The notes under the pieces: generated by a model
The model's database searches: none
What the model was told of the DNA's origin: nothing
The model's input: only the letters and a program-made list of their open reading frames with translations
Translations under genes and position numbers: made by a program
Part shown: positions 1 to 9,949 of the stretch, one piece after another
Layout: every line of letters starts with the position of its first letter
Numbering within the stretch: position 1 is the stretch's first letter
Assembly (NCBI RefSeq): GCF_000150275.1
Contig: NW_002060985.1
Span: 89,502-112,641 of the forward strand
Direction of reading: 5' to 3'
Source of the DNA: Trichoplax adhaerens
Taxonomy: Eukaryota > Placozoa > Uniplacotomia > Trichoplacea > Trichoplacidae
Length of the DNA stretch: 23,140 nucleotides

Positions 1-2
1 AC

Positions 3-565
3 ATTTCTGAGCACTTTATACTCAAATTCATTGTAAAACTGGAAATTGCCTCCAAAATTGTAGAAAACGAAGAGAGTGCACCACTAGGCAAAACAGGAAA
101 AGGTGTGAAAGTTGCTACCAATATCTTGGGGAGCGCGGCTTCAGATACAGCAACGGCAGTCACAGGCGGAGTATCAAGCGTTTTTAGATGTTCTGCTACT
201 GCAAACATCATAATACAGTTGTTGGGCGATGGTATTGAATGGTATCTCCAAAAATACGATAGAAAGAAATTGAAAGAACTTATTGACAAAATAGCACCCG
301 ATAATGACGATACCACATTGGCAATCTCAATGATGGCTTTGGAAATCTTGTTAATGTTTGAACAACAAATATCTTATATCTCCGATGAAATCAATTATCA
401 TTATATTAAAAAATTGGCTGATGACATGACTGATGCTATTATTAAAGCCTTTGCGAACGAAGAAACTACATCGTCAAGCAATTCAAAGCCAGTTGATCTA
501 GCTGAGTTTGCTATCAAGACTATTGCCAGTCCTACTTTTAGCAAGAAACACATGACTTCTTACCT
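3..565 (+). CDS. Exon of a gene of unknown function, 5' end outside the window
   Basis: This frame is open from the first complete codon at base 3, so the gene starts upstream of the window. The exon most likely ends at 565, where a canonical donor GTATGT follows (566-571); read through, the frame stops at 573-575. About 187 codons are visible. The protein begins with a mixed helical stretch, then a small-residue-rich segment (GSAASDTATAVTGG), then a mostly alpha-helical part ending in an acidic, Ser-rich linker (EETTSSSNSK). I see no catalytic motif and no clear transmembrane segment. The donor splits a codon after its second base (CT|G), which fits an acceptor at 1800 and continuation into 1801-2671. 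I do not recognise the family. A GTG or ATG start inside this exon is unlikely, because the open frame runs to the window edge. Confidence 0.6.
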
Positions 566-1800
566 GTATGTATGAACAGATTTTCTTTCCAAGTGTATCG
601 CTAATTATTTACGCAACAAGGCGGTTTGAATTTCTAAATTCATATCGTAGAAATTCTGCACGATATCTATTTTAAATTTTCGTACATGTTTGACTTGGAT
701 TATCTTTGCTTATTACTCTCAATATGAACTTTTCTAACATTATTTTAGTAGTGAGTAATCTAGTAAGGGAATGTTTTTGATTCACATTAGTTACTATAAA
801 AAAAGGCAATGGAGTTCTTATCGTCACTATGTCAAGCGTACTGTAGTCCCGCTGTGAGTGCTTGCTTAACCCTAATGTAACCCTCGTCGCTTAACACATC
901 GTTCAAGAGCATAGTTGCCATGATGGCATTGTAAAGGATCATTAAACTTAGCCAGTATTACTGCCGCCAACTTTGATATTTACTGGAAATAGCTTAAACA
1001 CTGATGCACATCTGTTAGAGTCTGCATATATTCCAAACTTTATGCCAATTGAAAGGTGTACGATATTGCACTATAGCAAGGATAATCTGTTTTTACCCTC
1101 TTGTCCAAATTTCCGGTTTACATAACAATTTTTCCATCACTCAGGGGCATATATCAGTTTACTTACGGTATTGCTTTGATGGAATATCTTAATTTTCAAG
1201 TGGTATAAAGTTCGGATATAAACTCGTACAGTGGTGCATCATTAATTAAACCATTTACCCTAAGTTCAGCACTATTGGTTTTAAAATTAGCTGGGCCGAA
1301 TACTGCGAGATACGTTTTTATTAGTTGAATTGCTTCGGTAATCCTATAAGAAATGATTGGTAACCTAATTCATGAAAATTAGAAATACTTTTTATTTAGA
1401 ATTAAAATATATTAATCGCTAAATGTAACCTGAATATAGCTGATTGAATATCTGCAAGGTCCCTTGTGTACTTACATGCAAATATGAGTAAAGCATTTTC
1501 CATCCACGGTCTTTTAATGGTGATGGGTAATTTATTATATTATCAACATGCGCAGGCTTTTATAACCTATCAGCTGCTATCAGCTGTCTTGTAACTTATG
1601 ATTATGCAATTTAATCTACATTTGTGAATATAACATCTTGCATTAATATACGTAGTTTTGTAGAGTACTTTGCTTCATGTTGGGTAGCATTCGCTATAAA
1701 AATGGACTTAGTGGTCTAGAATGTCGTTCTCTTCACATTTCTATAATGGATTAAGAATTTGCTGAACACAAAATGAACATATGCAATATTCGTATCGTAG
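566..1800 (+). other. Proposed intron, or intergenic gap with a promoter
   Basis: The stretch starts with GTATGT and ends with TATCGTAG. Removing it joins the two flanking open frames in phase, which supports an intron of 1,235 bases. It is AT-rich, and I see no coding stretch or RNA gene inside. It also contains a TATA-like site close to its right end, so part of it could instead be the promoter of a separate gene. Confidence 0.45.
1695..1702 (+). promoter_or_regulatory. Possible TATA box upstream of the 1781 ATG
   Basis: TATAAAAA lies about 86 bases before an ATG at 1781. An initiator-like TCACATT follows at about the expected distance, near 1732-1738. If used, the 1781-2671 frame would be an independent 296-residue single-exon gene. 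In AT-rich DNA such boxes also arise by chance. Confidence 0.25.
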
Positions 1801-2671
1801 GTCAAAAGGTACTGGAAGTGAATTAAAAGTTTTACCAGAAAAGAAAAAGATCAGAGCCTCCGAGTTATTAAAAAATATTGGCATTAGGACTGTCGAGGAC
1901 AACACAGTAAAGTACTACAAATTGAAGGGGGAAAAAAGCGACATTTGTGAATATGGCTTCCGCCAAAAATCATTCCTTGAGGGCTCTGGCTCAATCAATA
2001 AAAAATCTTACGAGCTTTTGGATTCATCTGCTATTAAAAAAAACTTCAAATATCAGACCCAATTGGGCAAAGTTGAAAATGTTGAAGATCTAAAACACTA
2101 TGCTCAAAATATATTAAATGAGGTCTTAGTAGACGAAAAGTCATTGATAGTAACGATGCTTGAGAAAATAAAGGGAGACGTACATAGTTTTAATAGTTCA
2201 AATGACAGTGTAAAACAACTAGTCCAAGAGAACATTGAAAAATTTTTAGAAACTTTAAATGTCTCCGATTTTAAAAACTGCAGTAAAGACATAAAGGAAT
2301 TAATGCCAATGATGAAAGAAAATACGGAAAAAATTAATTTACTATTGTATCATTTAGCTGAACAAAATGGCAAACTGTTCGATCCAAATCAAAATGTTAG
2401 AAATCTAGAAAGTAAAAATAACGGAACTAAAAGGACAGATAAAAAAACAGAGGACAATACTGAAAATACTGAAATGATACGTAGCCAAAATCAACAGAAC
2501 GGTTATACATCGGACGAATTGAAAAATAAAAATAAAGAATCTGATGAAAAGCAAAGCTCAAAGCCAACAGCTGCAGCGACCTCTCAAGGTAAAAGGAAGG
2601 GTAAAATTGATGCATTCAATTGTATATGCAATCAGAATCAAAATAATGATTCTACCATGATACCAAAATAA
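1801..2671 (+). CDS. Lysine-rich helical protein of unknown function, probable last exon
   Basis: The frame is open from 1766 to a TAA at 2669-2671. As the last exon of the upstream gene it starts at 1801 after TATCGTAG and completes the split codon CT|G. The joined visible coding sequence is then 477 residues plus the missing 5' part. Read alone, it can start at ATG 1781 and give 296 residues. The N-terminal third has a compact mixed segment (ASELLKNIGIRTVEDN, then GEKSDICEYGFR). The middle is charged and probably helical or coiled-coil. The last 90 residues are low-complexity, rich in Lys, Asn, Glu and Ser, with a basic patch (GKRKGK). I do not recognise the family. The stop codon lies inside a short tandem duplication. 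Confidence 0.65.
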
Positions 2672-2687
2672 TGATGCTACCATGATC
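2639..2687 (+). repeat. 25-base tandem duplication spanning a stop codon
   Basis: Two near-identical units start at 2639 and 2664, each reading CAAAATAATGAT followed by CTACCATGAT with one difference between them. The TAA that ends the upstream coding frame lies in the second unit. In the first unit the same bases are read in another frame as sense codons. The duplication therefore sets the present C-terminus. Confidence 0.8.
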
Positions 2688-2979
2688 TCAGTAATGCCAG
2701 CGATAGTTTTGTTCAGTAATTACCATCTGTGATTTTAGTCTGTTGCAATTAGTATCGTAAGGGATGTTACGAATGCCCATTGCCCAATTGCCCTTAGTTA
2801 TGGGCTACTAGAAAAAATACCTGGACTGGACACTCCTTTGGACGGACAGACATTTGGCCTATTTTGGTCATACTTTAGTATGCAGACAGTCGATTCTGAA
2901 CTGACTAATATTTTCGAAATTAAGTTGTGCCTGTTACAGCACTAAGCTCTGCTTTAGATGATGAATGTTATTCAACGGT

Positions 2980-3085
2980 TTCATCGGTACTGTAGAATGA
3001 GGGGAAAAATGATAGGCCTGCACATTATTTTGCACTGACGGCTGCTTTGCGTCCCTCTTTCTTTCCTTTTCATGCAGTAGTCCCT
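2980..3085. repeat. Dispersed repeat, copy 1
   Basis: The stretch TACTGTAG ... TATTTTGCACTGA followed by a pyrimidine-rich tail resembles the copies near 9780-9920 and 15165-15310. Similarity is interrupted and was judged by eye. The boundaries are approximate. Confidence 0.35.
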
Positions 3086-4260
3086 GGTGCAGTCCAAGGT
3101 GTTTTTTCTGGGAGTCCATGCTAATTGAAGCCAGTATACATTCCAGTACTGATGATCATTCATACCGGTTGTGCTGTTGCGGATTATATTATTCTGCAGA
3201 GGAATAGTCTTCGTCTTTCGTAGGCTTGCTACATTCTCCAAAGCTAAGCAGTCTTAGTGTCAATATTATGATTTGAGTGAAAGGATAAAATTGGATTCTC
3301 TTCTTTAAAGTTATCACACACCAGTAAGCAATAGATTATATAAATGGTTATTTATATTTGAAAGTAGTCCAGATCTAAAACGATCTATATTGGAAGGAAA
3401 ATTATTGTATGATAGCCCCTCAATACCGTAATAATCTTACATAATGATTTATATATAATGAATTAATTAAACGAATAATTATGTACATTAAATCGATCAT
3501 TCCATGGTGGCTCTATTCTGTTAGTCACTAGAAGTAAATGCAATGATATAGGGTAGCCTCCTTATTTTTGTAGTACTGAGGAATATTGAAATAGAAGATT
3601 GTTCCTACTGAAGCCTTGCCTTCACACTACTACTACTGTGGTGTAATTTATAAAACTGCATGTTATATGCACCAATTAATTATTTGCAGTGGTGTTGCTG
3701 TCCGATTTTAATATCAATTTTTATTCTAAATGAGCTTTATTTAACACAAATGCTGATTGCCTTTCGAGGTTATGTTCTTCTGAAGATGTTTGATTGATTT
3801 TGTTCCTTTTTGATATGCATATTAACTGTTAATAGTCATAGTAGCTAGAATGTCAGCATACATGGATTGAGTTACAATCTAACGATAGGGGTGCGTTAGG
3901 ATACTTATATTATTGTGCTCAGTTAACTATTCGTTGTTGTTTGTCGTAAGCACCAATTCGTAATCTGGGCAAAGCTTAATATTTGAATATAGCTGCACGT
4001 TGCCTGACTGTTATGAGACTGCACTATAATTATGCAAATAAGAAGGGCAGTAATGATCACAATAGTAAAATAAGCACAAATAGGTGAGATTGAAATAAAA
4101 TCGGACACCTTCAAAATAGGAAGCGTGTAGAGTGTTTTAGTGTGGTCGCAACAAGTGGTACCTAGTTCTATTAATTGTAATGTCATTGCATTGAATCTGT
4201 GGGAGCCTTCTGTTTTTGTACAATATCTCTTGTGATAGAGTAAATCTTGTCTGATTTTAG

Positions 4261-4288
4261 CAGTGCCAACAAATGTTATTAAAACTTT
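4261..4288 (+). repeat. Exon-like patch shared with two other sites
   Basis: After an acceptor-like GATTTTAG, these bases are nearly identical to 17958-17985 and match most of 22080-22113. Read in one frame they give VPTNVIKTL, against VPINVIKTL in the second copy. There is no donor after this copy. It may be a relic of a duplicated exon or part of a dispersed repeat. Confidence 0.4.
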
Positions 4289-4715
4289 ACGCTCCAAAAC
4301 GATTGATTAAGCTTAATGTAACTGTAGTGTATTTAGTTTCACTGTAGTTCTTAGACATGTTCGTAAATATATATATGTTCGTTAATTCGTATCCGGTAAA
4401 TAAGCTGCTCCCATTTTATCTTTAATTTGATCTTGGATATTTCCATATAAGATTAGTGATTCATTAGTTCATCTTTTGCCCTGACCTTTGCCTATTTGAT
4501 AGTTTTTACAAAATCAAGCATACAAAACGTAGCCAAAAATCTGAACTTTGATCTCATTACAAACTAGGATCGTCTTAGCTAGGATTAAACCTTTTCTGCC
4601 TTTACCTGTTCTTTTGCAGCGCTGTACAGTACTTTGTTTTAAAGTAATATTGATCCAATGTCACATTTCTTCTCAAATAATTTTTCAAGCAGAGTTGACA
4701 AAAGTATTTCAAAAA

Positions 4716-5028
4716 ATGGTTATGAGCAAATGCCTCACCTATGTCATCGATAAGGGAGATCAACAGATCTTGAGTGATGTCCCTTTGGTGGATATTGTAC
4801 ACGATTTACAAAGTATTGGGTTAATATCTGATGACGAAGCTAATAAACTTAAAGATGTTCGCCTGAGTAATAACGAGAGAATCCTTCAATTTATTAAAAT
4901 ACTAAAATCAAGACGCGATGACAACTATTTTCAGTTTTGCTGCACACTAAAGGATAGCCAAGTTACAAATAATCAAAATCCTGCTAGAAAATTCGAGATA
5001 AAAGCTAACACCTCGAGGAACGGACGCG
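4716..5028 (+). CDS. CARD-Roc-COR protein, exon 1 (CARD)
   Basis: This is the first coding exon of a two-exon gene of 808 residues. ATG 4716 is chosen because it sits just before the first helix of a death-fold domain; the frame is also open further upstream, so a longer N-terminus is possible. Residues about 3-76 read as a CARD: ILSDVPLVDIVHDL, then GLISDDEANKLKDV, then ERILQFIKILKSRRDDNYFQ, the last matching the typical RGDEAF-like turn and helix of CARDs. CARDs bind other CARDs and build signalling platforms in immunity and cell death. The exon ends at 5028 with donor GTAACA after the first base of a codon, which matches the acceptor at 5480. If not spliced, the frame stops at 5070-5072. 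Confidence 0.75.
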
Positions 5029-5480
5029 GTAACAAAACTTGTTTTAAACAAATATTGTTGATTAATGTATAATTCTTTTCGTTTATTATATTACAAAATA
5101 AAGTTTGTAATATATTTTTTCACCGTAATTAATTGTTGGCGATGAGAATATTACATAATGTTCTCCTTATTCGCATTAAATGAAAGATCAATAATCCTAG
5201 TTATAAAATATTATTAAACTGTTACCATTGGAGTCATTATTTTATCAAGTAGTTAAATAGCCATAGATAAGGTTGTACAGTTGTTAGGATTGGCGATAGC
5301 CTTAATTCGTACCGTTATCTTATGTCTTTAGATTTAAACTGAGATAATTTTAAATGCCTAGTAGGGTAGATTTACAGATTGGATTATTTCGTAGAATACT
5401 ATAGATGAAGTTAATTAAAAATGAAGCATGATAATTTATTCGTTCTTTATTCAAAATTTAATATTCATATTTATCCTAAG
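5029..5480 (+). other. Phase-1 intron between the CARD and Roc exons
   Basis: The intron begins GTAACA and ends TTTATCCTAAG, 452 bases. Joining G|AA makes a Glu codon and restores a single frame. An acceptor six bases later (AAAAAG, ending 5486) would keep the same phase and remove two residues. Confidence 0.65.
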
Positions 5481-7594
5481 AAAAAGAATATAAGGAAGCC
5501 TATGTTGAAGCTAGAAGATACGTATCCTGTCGTAATGAAATTATTAGGATCATAATTACCGGTCCGCAAAATGTTGGAAAATCATGTCTTATTCAAGCTT
5601 TTATACAACAAGGCTTCATTCATGCAGTTGAAGCGACAACAGCAGAAGTAATCACAAAAGAACTTGTCAAATTGGTCACTTATAACATGGATGATAAATC
5701 AGTTGATGATTTTAAAGCAGTTCTAGCTAGAAAAGTCATTACAGCGATCGGAGATGTTAAACTCCTAAAACGAGAAGAGGAATCACATTCTGATTCCAGC
5801 TCGAATAATATTGAATCCTCGACACCATCGCCATCAACTCAATTAGATAGTACTGCTTCTACAAGCAATCTCGTCGAGACCAGTCCTCAGACTACACAGG
5901 CTGATGAAGACATGATTCCACTAGATTTTCTTAAGAATTACTTTCGAGGAAGCTCTGAATCAGATAGAGCTTCAGTAATAGATCACAGCCATTACGATAA
6001 ACTATGGGACGTTGCTTGTCATTCCATTTATCACATAACTCATCAGCCATTCCTATCGCACAATTACATTTATCTTCTCGTCCTAGATATGTCTCAAGAT
6101 ATGAACAATCATGTCGTTAATCAAGAAGGCGAGAACACCGAAATGACATACTTGGAAGCCGTACAAGAATGGCTTGCTTCAATTATCGGTAGTAGTAAAA
6201 GTATTGCTAAGACAAAGGCCAAAATTAATGGTGTTTCAGAAGATATCGTATGGCCTATAGTTATTTTAGTCGGGACACACGCTGATAAATTAGGTGATGA
6301 AAAGGCCTGTCAAGAAAGATTTAAGATATTTGAAAATACTATTCTTCAAGAATTTCCTTTTTATAGTGATCACATATATGGATCTAGAATTATATTTAAC
6401 TGTAATCACAAGGATAACAGTGAAGAAACGCGATCGCAGCGTCAAAAAAATTGTACAAAATTACATAATATTCTATGGGACTTTGTTGATCATCAACCCT
6501 CCATTGATCCTTTATCTAAAATTTCACATAAATGGTATATTATGGCAGCTATATTGCAGGCATTTCCTACAAAGTTAAATCAGAGCGTTAGCAGAATTAT
6601 GACAGCTGAAGAAATCAAGCTATTAGCCGAAGAGTACAAATTATGCGACGGCACTGAAGATGTTCATCAAATGTTACGCTGTCTTCATGATCTAAGAGAA
6701 ATCGTTTATTGCCAAAATGAACCTGTCCAAGGAGAAGTTGTTACTCAAGTTGAATGGCTATTAGATGTATTTCGTTCTATTATTCAGTTACATAAACCTG
6801 ATAGTAAAATGCTGACAAGAAAGAAAGAATATATAGAAGCTGGAAAGATAGGAATCATGTCGCAAAACTATATTAATTCTAAATTCGATAAGCTCAAAGT
6901 AGAAGAAAAGGAAAGAAAATTTTTATTAGATTTAATGGAATCTTATGGCATTATTTGCAAGGTCAGGAAAGAAGATGATGATAGTACTGATCAGTATTTC
7001 GTGCCCTATTTACTTCGTTCAAATAGCCAAGAGCTTGATTGCAAAGGATTTAAAGAGTCAGGATGGCTTTACGTTGGATTTAAGCCATCACAAATGCCTA
7101 ATATTCCTGATGGCATTTTATTTTGTTTACTTGTATCTTGCTATAAAGAATGGAAAAAGTTAAAGATTGAGCTACGTTACAAGTGTGAAAAATATCGGCT
7201 GAAAGAAGATTGTTATGATATTGTAGTTAAAAAAGAGAGTTCCTATATTGGTATCCAATATCGCTATCGAATGGTACCAAATAAACCACAAATACAGAAA
7301 ACAATAGAAGCAAAGGTGAAAAAATTCATAAATGAGAAGCCATATGAATTTCTTCGGAATAAACTAGCATCCCTGATTAAAGAAAGGATGCCAGGATGCA
7401 CAAAATCAGATTGTTCATACTTTATAAAATGTCCTAGCTGTAATCGCTTTAATCCTGTTTCTGATCCTCTCGATGGCAGCTCCAATGTGATATTTTGCGA
7501 TTGCAGCGATACTTCTGAATCCGGATCTATCCATAAGTGGGTTATGTCATCCGGTAAGCTAATTAGTGATAAACTCGAGTCCTTGCTGGATTAA
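5481..7594 (+). CDS. CARD-Roc-COR protein, exon 2 (Roc GTPase-like and COR domains)
   Basis: This exon encodes residues 105-808 of the joined protein. Walker A is GPQNVGKS at residues 132-139. A Ser/Thr-rich low-complexity insertion follows (about 206-246). The G3 region reads WDVACHSIYHITHQPFLS (280-297), where Roc domains usually have an Asp-x-x-Gly core, so the glycine is missing. YLLVLDMS is the next strand and VGTHADK (about 368-374) is the G4 guanine-specificity motif. COR begins near 430, with KWYIMAAIL and EVVTQVEWLLDVFRSII typical of COR-A, and a COR-B-like part follows. A KCPSC pair (754-758) and CDC (777-779) with a later HKW look like a small zinc-ribbon-like motif. Roco proteins are GTP-binding scaffolds that dimerise through COR. 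No kinase or leucine-rich repeats are seen. The first ATG inside the exon is not the real start, since the P-loop lies upstream of it. The stop is TAA at 7592-7594. Confidence 0.85.
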
Positions 7595-8219
7595 TTTTGA
7601 TAAACATTAGTTAATTCGCAATTCTGGGATTTTGGTTTATATTCTTGTAGTACTTGACATAGATGAGCTATTAGATTTACAGAACCAATTTTGCTTTCGT
7701 ATTTACTAGCAAATTGATTATTTCTTACATTGAGTTATACATCAGTTCCCCCATTTTCTTTACGTGTATAATATCAATAAATATTAAGTCTGTAAGAAAT
7801 TCGTAGTCTAGCCCACTGTAGGCTAAAAAGTCTAATTTATTTCTGTATAGATGACTTAAAGTACTAACTATAATAGCTTTATCGTTTACTGATTCCATTC
7901 CTTCCATTTTAATATGCGCATTGACTTTAACGTCGTCAATTTAAAGGTTAATGTAAATTCTACTGCTAGCAAGCAAGCGCATATATTTTGAAGTAAAACA
8001 GCTCTACAGTACCAACACCGATGAAATCGGGCTATATTAGCTCAGAAATGATTTTAGTTTTCTTTCGTATGTATTCAATGTGCCTTTGTACCGCCCAATT
8101 AATGAACTTATTTTAAGACATGCCATTAGATAATTTCTTCAATGCTATGTTTGCTCTTATTAAACATTTATATTTATCCTTGTGACTGCGATAGTAGAAA
8201 ATACAGACGCAAATGGTAG
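7595..8219. other. 3' untranslated region and gap
   Basis: Apart from the candidate poly(A) signal I see nothing coding here. The minus-strand frames around 7725-7907 and 8113-8301 have no recognisable protein character. TACTGTAG-type motifs are present (CTACAGTA at 8004-8011). Confidence 0.4.
7776..7781 (+). terminator. Candidate polyadenylation signal of the CARD-Roc-COR gene
   Basis: AATAAA lies 182 bases after the stop codon and is the first canonical hexamer I find downstream. Position and spacing fit, but use is not proven. Confidence 0.35.
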
Positions 8220-8594
8220 AAATACTCGATACTCGACGAATACGGAAATTTAAGCATGAAAAGATACAAAGACAATTTCGAATACTTCGATCATCTCCCA
8301 TTTACACAATTCTTCAACCATGAAAATCTATGGTCGGACAAGCAGTTAATACTATATAAAAATGGATCTAGTTTGAATATTTATAACCCCCAAACACTAC
8401 AGCTACAAATCACTCTACCATCCCCTCACTTCGATATAGAGGACATGCAATGGAATCTTCAACACTCTCAACTCATCATCAGGGGTAGCGAGGATTACTG
8501 CTTAGTAACCCACGTGAAAAAGATTTGCATGAAATGTAAAGTTAATCTTGTATCTTGTACCCAGTGCAATTTAACGAGAGTGACAATAAACTAA
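8220..8594 (+). CDS. Orphan exon-like ORF with beta-propeller-like sequence
   Basis: The frame is open from 8220, directly after GGTAG (a possible acceptor), to TAA 8592-8594. ATG 8256 would give 112 residues. The sequence LILYKNGSSLNIYNPQTLQL and DIEDMQWNLQHSQLIIRG has the alternating strand pattern of WD/beta-propeller blades. A possible donor CCCAC|GTGAAA near 8510 would remove the Cys-rich tail, which looks less natural. C-ending codons are more frequent than in the neighbouring Roc exon. No partner exon was found on either side, and the phase does not fit a splice from the GTAAGC inside the last codons of the Roc gene (7554). The stop lies at the start of a tandem repeat, so the gene may be truncated. 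The family is not identified. Confidence 0.4.
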   Translation, partial: KYSILDEYGNLSMKRYKDNFEYFDHLPFTQFFNHENLWSDKQLILYKNGSSLNIYNPQTLQLQITLPSPHFDIEDMQWNLQHSQLIIRGSEDYCLVTHVKKICMKCKVNLVSCTQCNLTRVTIN

Positions 8595-9490
8595 GTTAAC
8601 ATTGCTTCCATAATCAATGAAGATGATTGATGTGTATACTGTCCAAATGGATAAAGTATACCCCCAATGTCAGTAAAACCAATACCCAAAAATAAATAAA
8701 GCAAAGCATGATTAAAAGCAGTGTAGTCTATGTCTAGTCTATGGTCAATGCAATTGCTGAGTTAGTTTAATGTCTATTACAAATCGTAGTCAAAGAGGGA
8801 CTTGAAAGAGAAAAGGAAAAACGTCTCTAACAAAACATTGGTAAAATAGGAGAACATAAAGATCAACATTGGGATGGAGAAAATGGATTGCAGCCTATCT
8901 ATCATTAAGCATCCCATCTAGTCTAAAGCAAATATTGATGACAGTCTTGTAATACTGTAGATGGTGATCTCTTCAGCTCTTAATAAACTAAATTAACATC
9001 ACTTCTATCAATGAAGATGATAGATGTGCGCTCTGTACAGATGGATAAAGTATACCCCTAATGTCAGTAAAACCAATGCCCGAAAATAAATAATGCAAAA
9101 CACCATTGCATATTCGTCCATGGGGAGAATGTAATGGTTGAGTTGGTTCAATTCCAATTATAAATGGTAGTGAAAGAGAGATTTGAAGAGAAAACGAAAA
9201 CATTTGTAAAAAGATGAAGGATTAAGATTGAGGTAAAATAGGATGAGAAAATAAAAATAGGGATAAAGAAAATGATTTGCGAAATTGCAGTCGATCACAA
9301 AGCAAACCCCCAAAAGTCAGTTTAATCAATACCCAAAATAAATCAAAACAAAATTAATAGTATTGCAATCAATGCAATTGTGCAGCTAGTTCAATGTTTA
9401 TTGCAAATTGCAGTAAAAGACGGACTTGAAAGAGAAACAATCTCACCAAGTTCTTGGTCAAAATAACATGAGAAGATAAAATAGTCAATG
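8591..9490. repeat. Degenerate tandem repeat, three units
   Basis: Unit 1 runs 8591-8987, unit 2 8988-9288 and unit 3 (partial) 9289-9490. Units 1 and 2 both start CTAA(G/A)TTAACAT, preceded by AATAAA, and share GGATAAAGTATACCCC, AATGTCAGTAAAACCAAT and AATAAATAA. Unit 3 keeps the AGTCAGTTTAATCAATACCC part and the downstream GACTTGAAAGAGAAA. Unit length differs through insertions and deletions. The AATAAA hexamers at 8691-8700 could serve as poly(A) signals for the ORF before it. Confidence 0.75.
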
Positions 9491-9779
9491 TATTTGGTAC
9501 AACATTTCTGCTAGCAAAGGCGATCATGACTGGAAGGGATATTGCAAAAAGAAAATCGTCTTACCTTGTTGTCCATGTTGTCTTCCACTTTTTCCCGACC
9601 CTAAAGGTGAGATCGCCTGCTTTCATTCTGTTTCTCACCTTGCTATCCACAGTTTACAAAGTAAATTAGTGATTTCAATTAGAGCCAAGAAAAGTGAATG
9701 GCGAGCATGCAGTAAATTGCGTGCCTGTGCGATACTTTCTCAGTCCAAGTGAGGTTACTCGGTTGATATCTTGCTTATA

Positions 9780-9920
9780 ATATTGTCCGCTGTAGATTCA
9801 ATTCCTACTCCTATAGGGTGACAAGCTATTTTGCACAGTAACTTGCAGCGCCGACTCTCTACTTAGTCTTCCTCTTCTTCTACTGCCTTCTACACGTGAA
9901 ATGGCAGTCAACCAGTGAAC
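9780..9920. repeat. Dispersed repeat, copy 2
   Basis: ATTGTCCGCTGTAG ... GCTATTTTGCACAG, then a pyrimidine-rich stretch and ACACGTGAAATGGCAGT, match the copy at 15165-15310 (GTTGTCCGTTGTAG ... GCTATTTTGCACTG ... GACGTGGAAGGATTGCAGT) and more weakly 2980-3085. The boundaries are by eye. Confidence 0.45.
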
Positions 9921-9949
9921 ATCTTTTTTTCTCACATTCTTTTTCCATA

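Larger units (their letters stand above)
2672..4715. other. Intergenic stretch, no convincing gene
   Basis: No open frame here looks like a conserved protein. A 124-codon minus-strand frame (3923-4297) includes one hydrophobic stretch but matches nothing I know. Two pieces recur elsewhere in the window: a part around 2980-3085 resembling 9780-9920 and 15165-15310, and an exon-like patch at 4261-4288. Splice-acceptor-like tracts precede the CARD exon (TTCTTTTGCAG ending near 4619, TTTTTCAAG ending near 4689), so a 5' untranslated exon could lie in this gap. Confidence 0.5.

Noticed and set aside
3923-4297. 124-codon minus-strand frame with one hydrophobic stretch
   Set aside because: It is long for chance, but it has no recognisable family, no splice-consistent partner and no conserved motif. 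Its 5' end overlaps the repeated exon-like patch read on the opposite strand. Left as undecided non-coding.
6294-7485. Other-frame ORFs over the Roc-COR exon (6294-6578, 6945-7163, minus 7264-7485)
   Set aside because: They are shadows of the main frame, which carries all the family motifs.
7554-8220. Alternative splice from GTAAGC inside the last Roc codons to the propeller-like ORF
   Set aside because: The donor leaves one base, while the only acceptor next to the ORF (ending 8219) starts in phase 0, so the frame would be lost.
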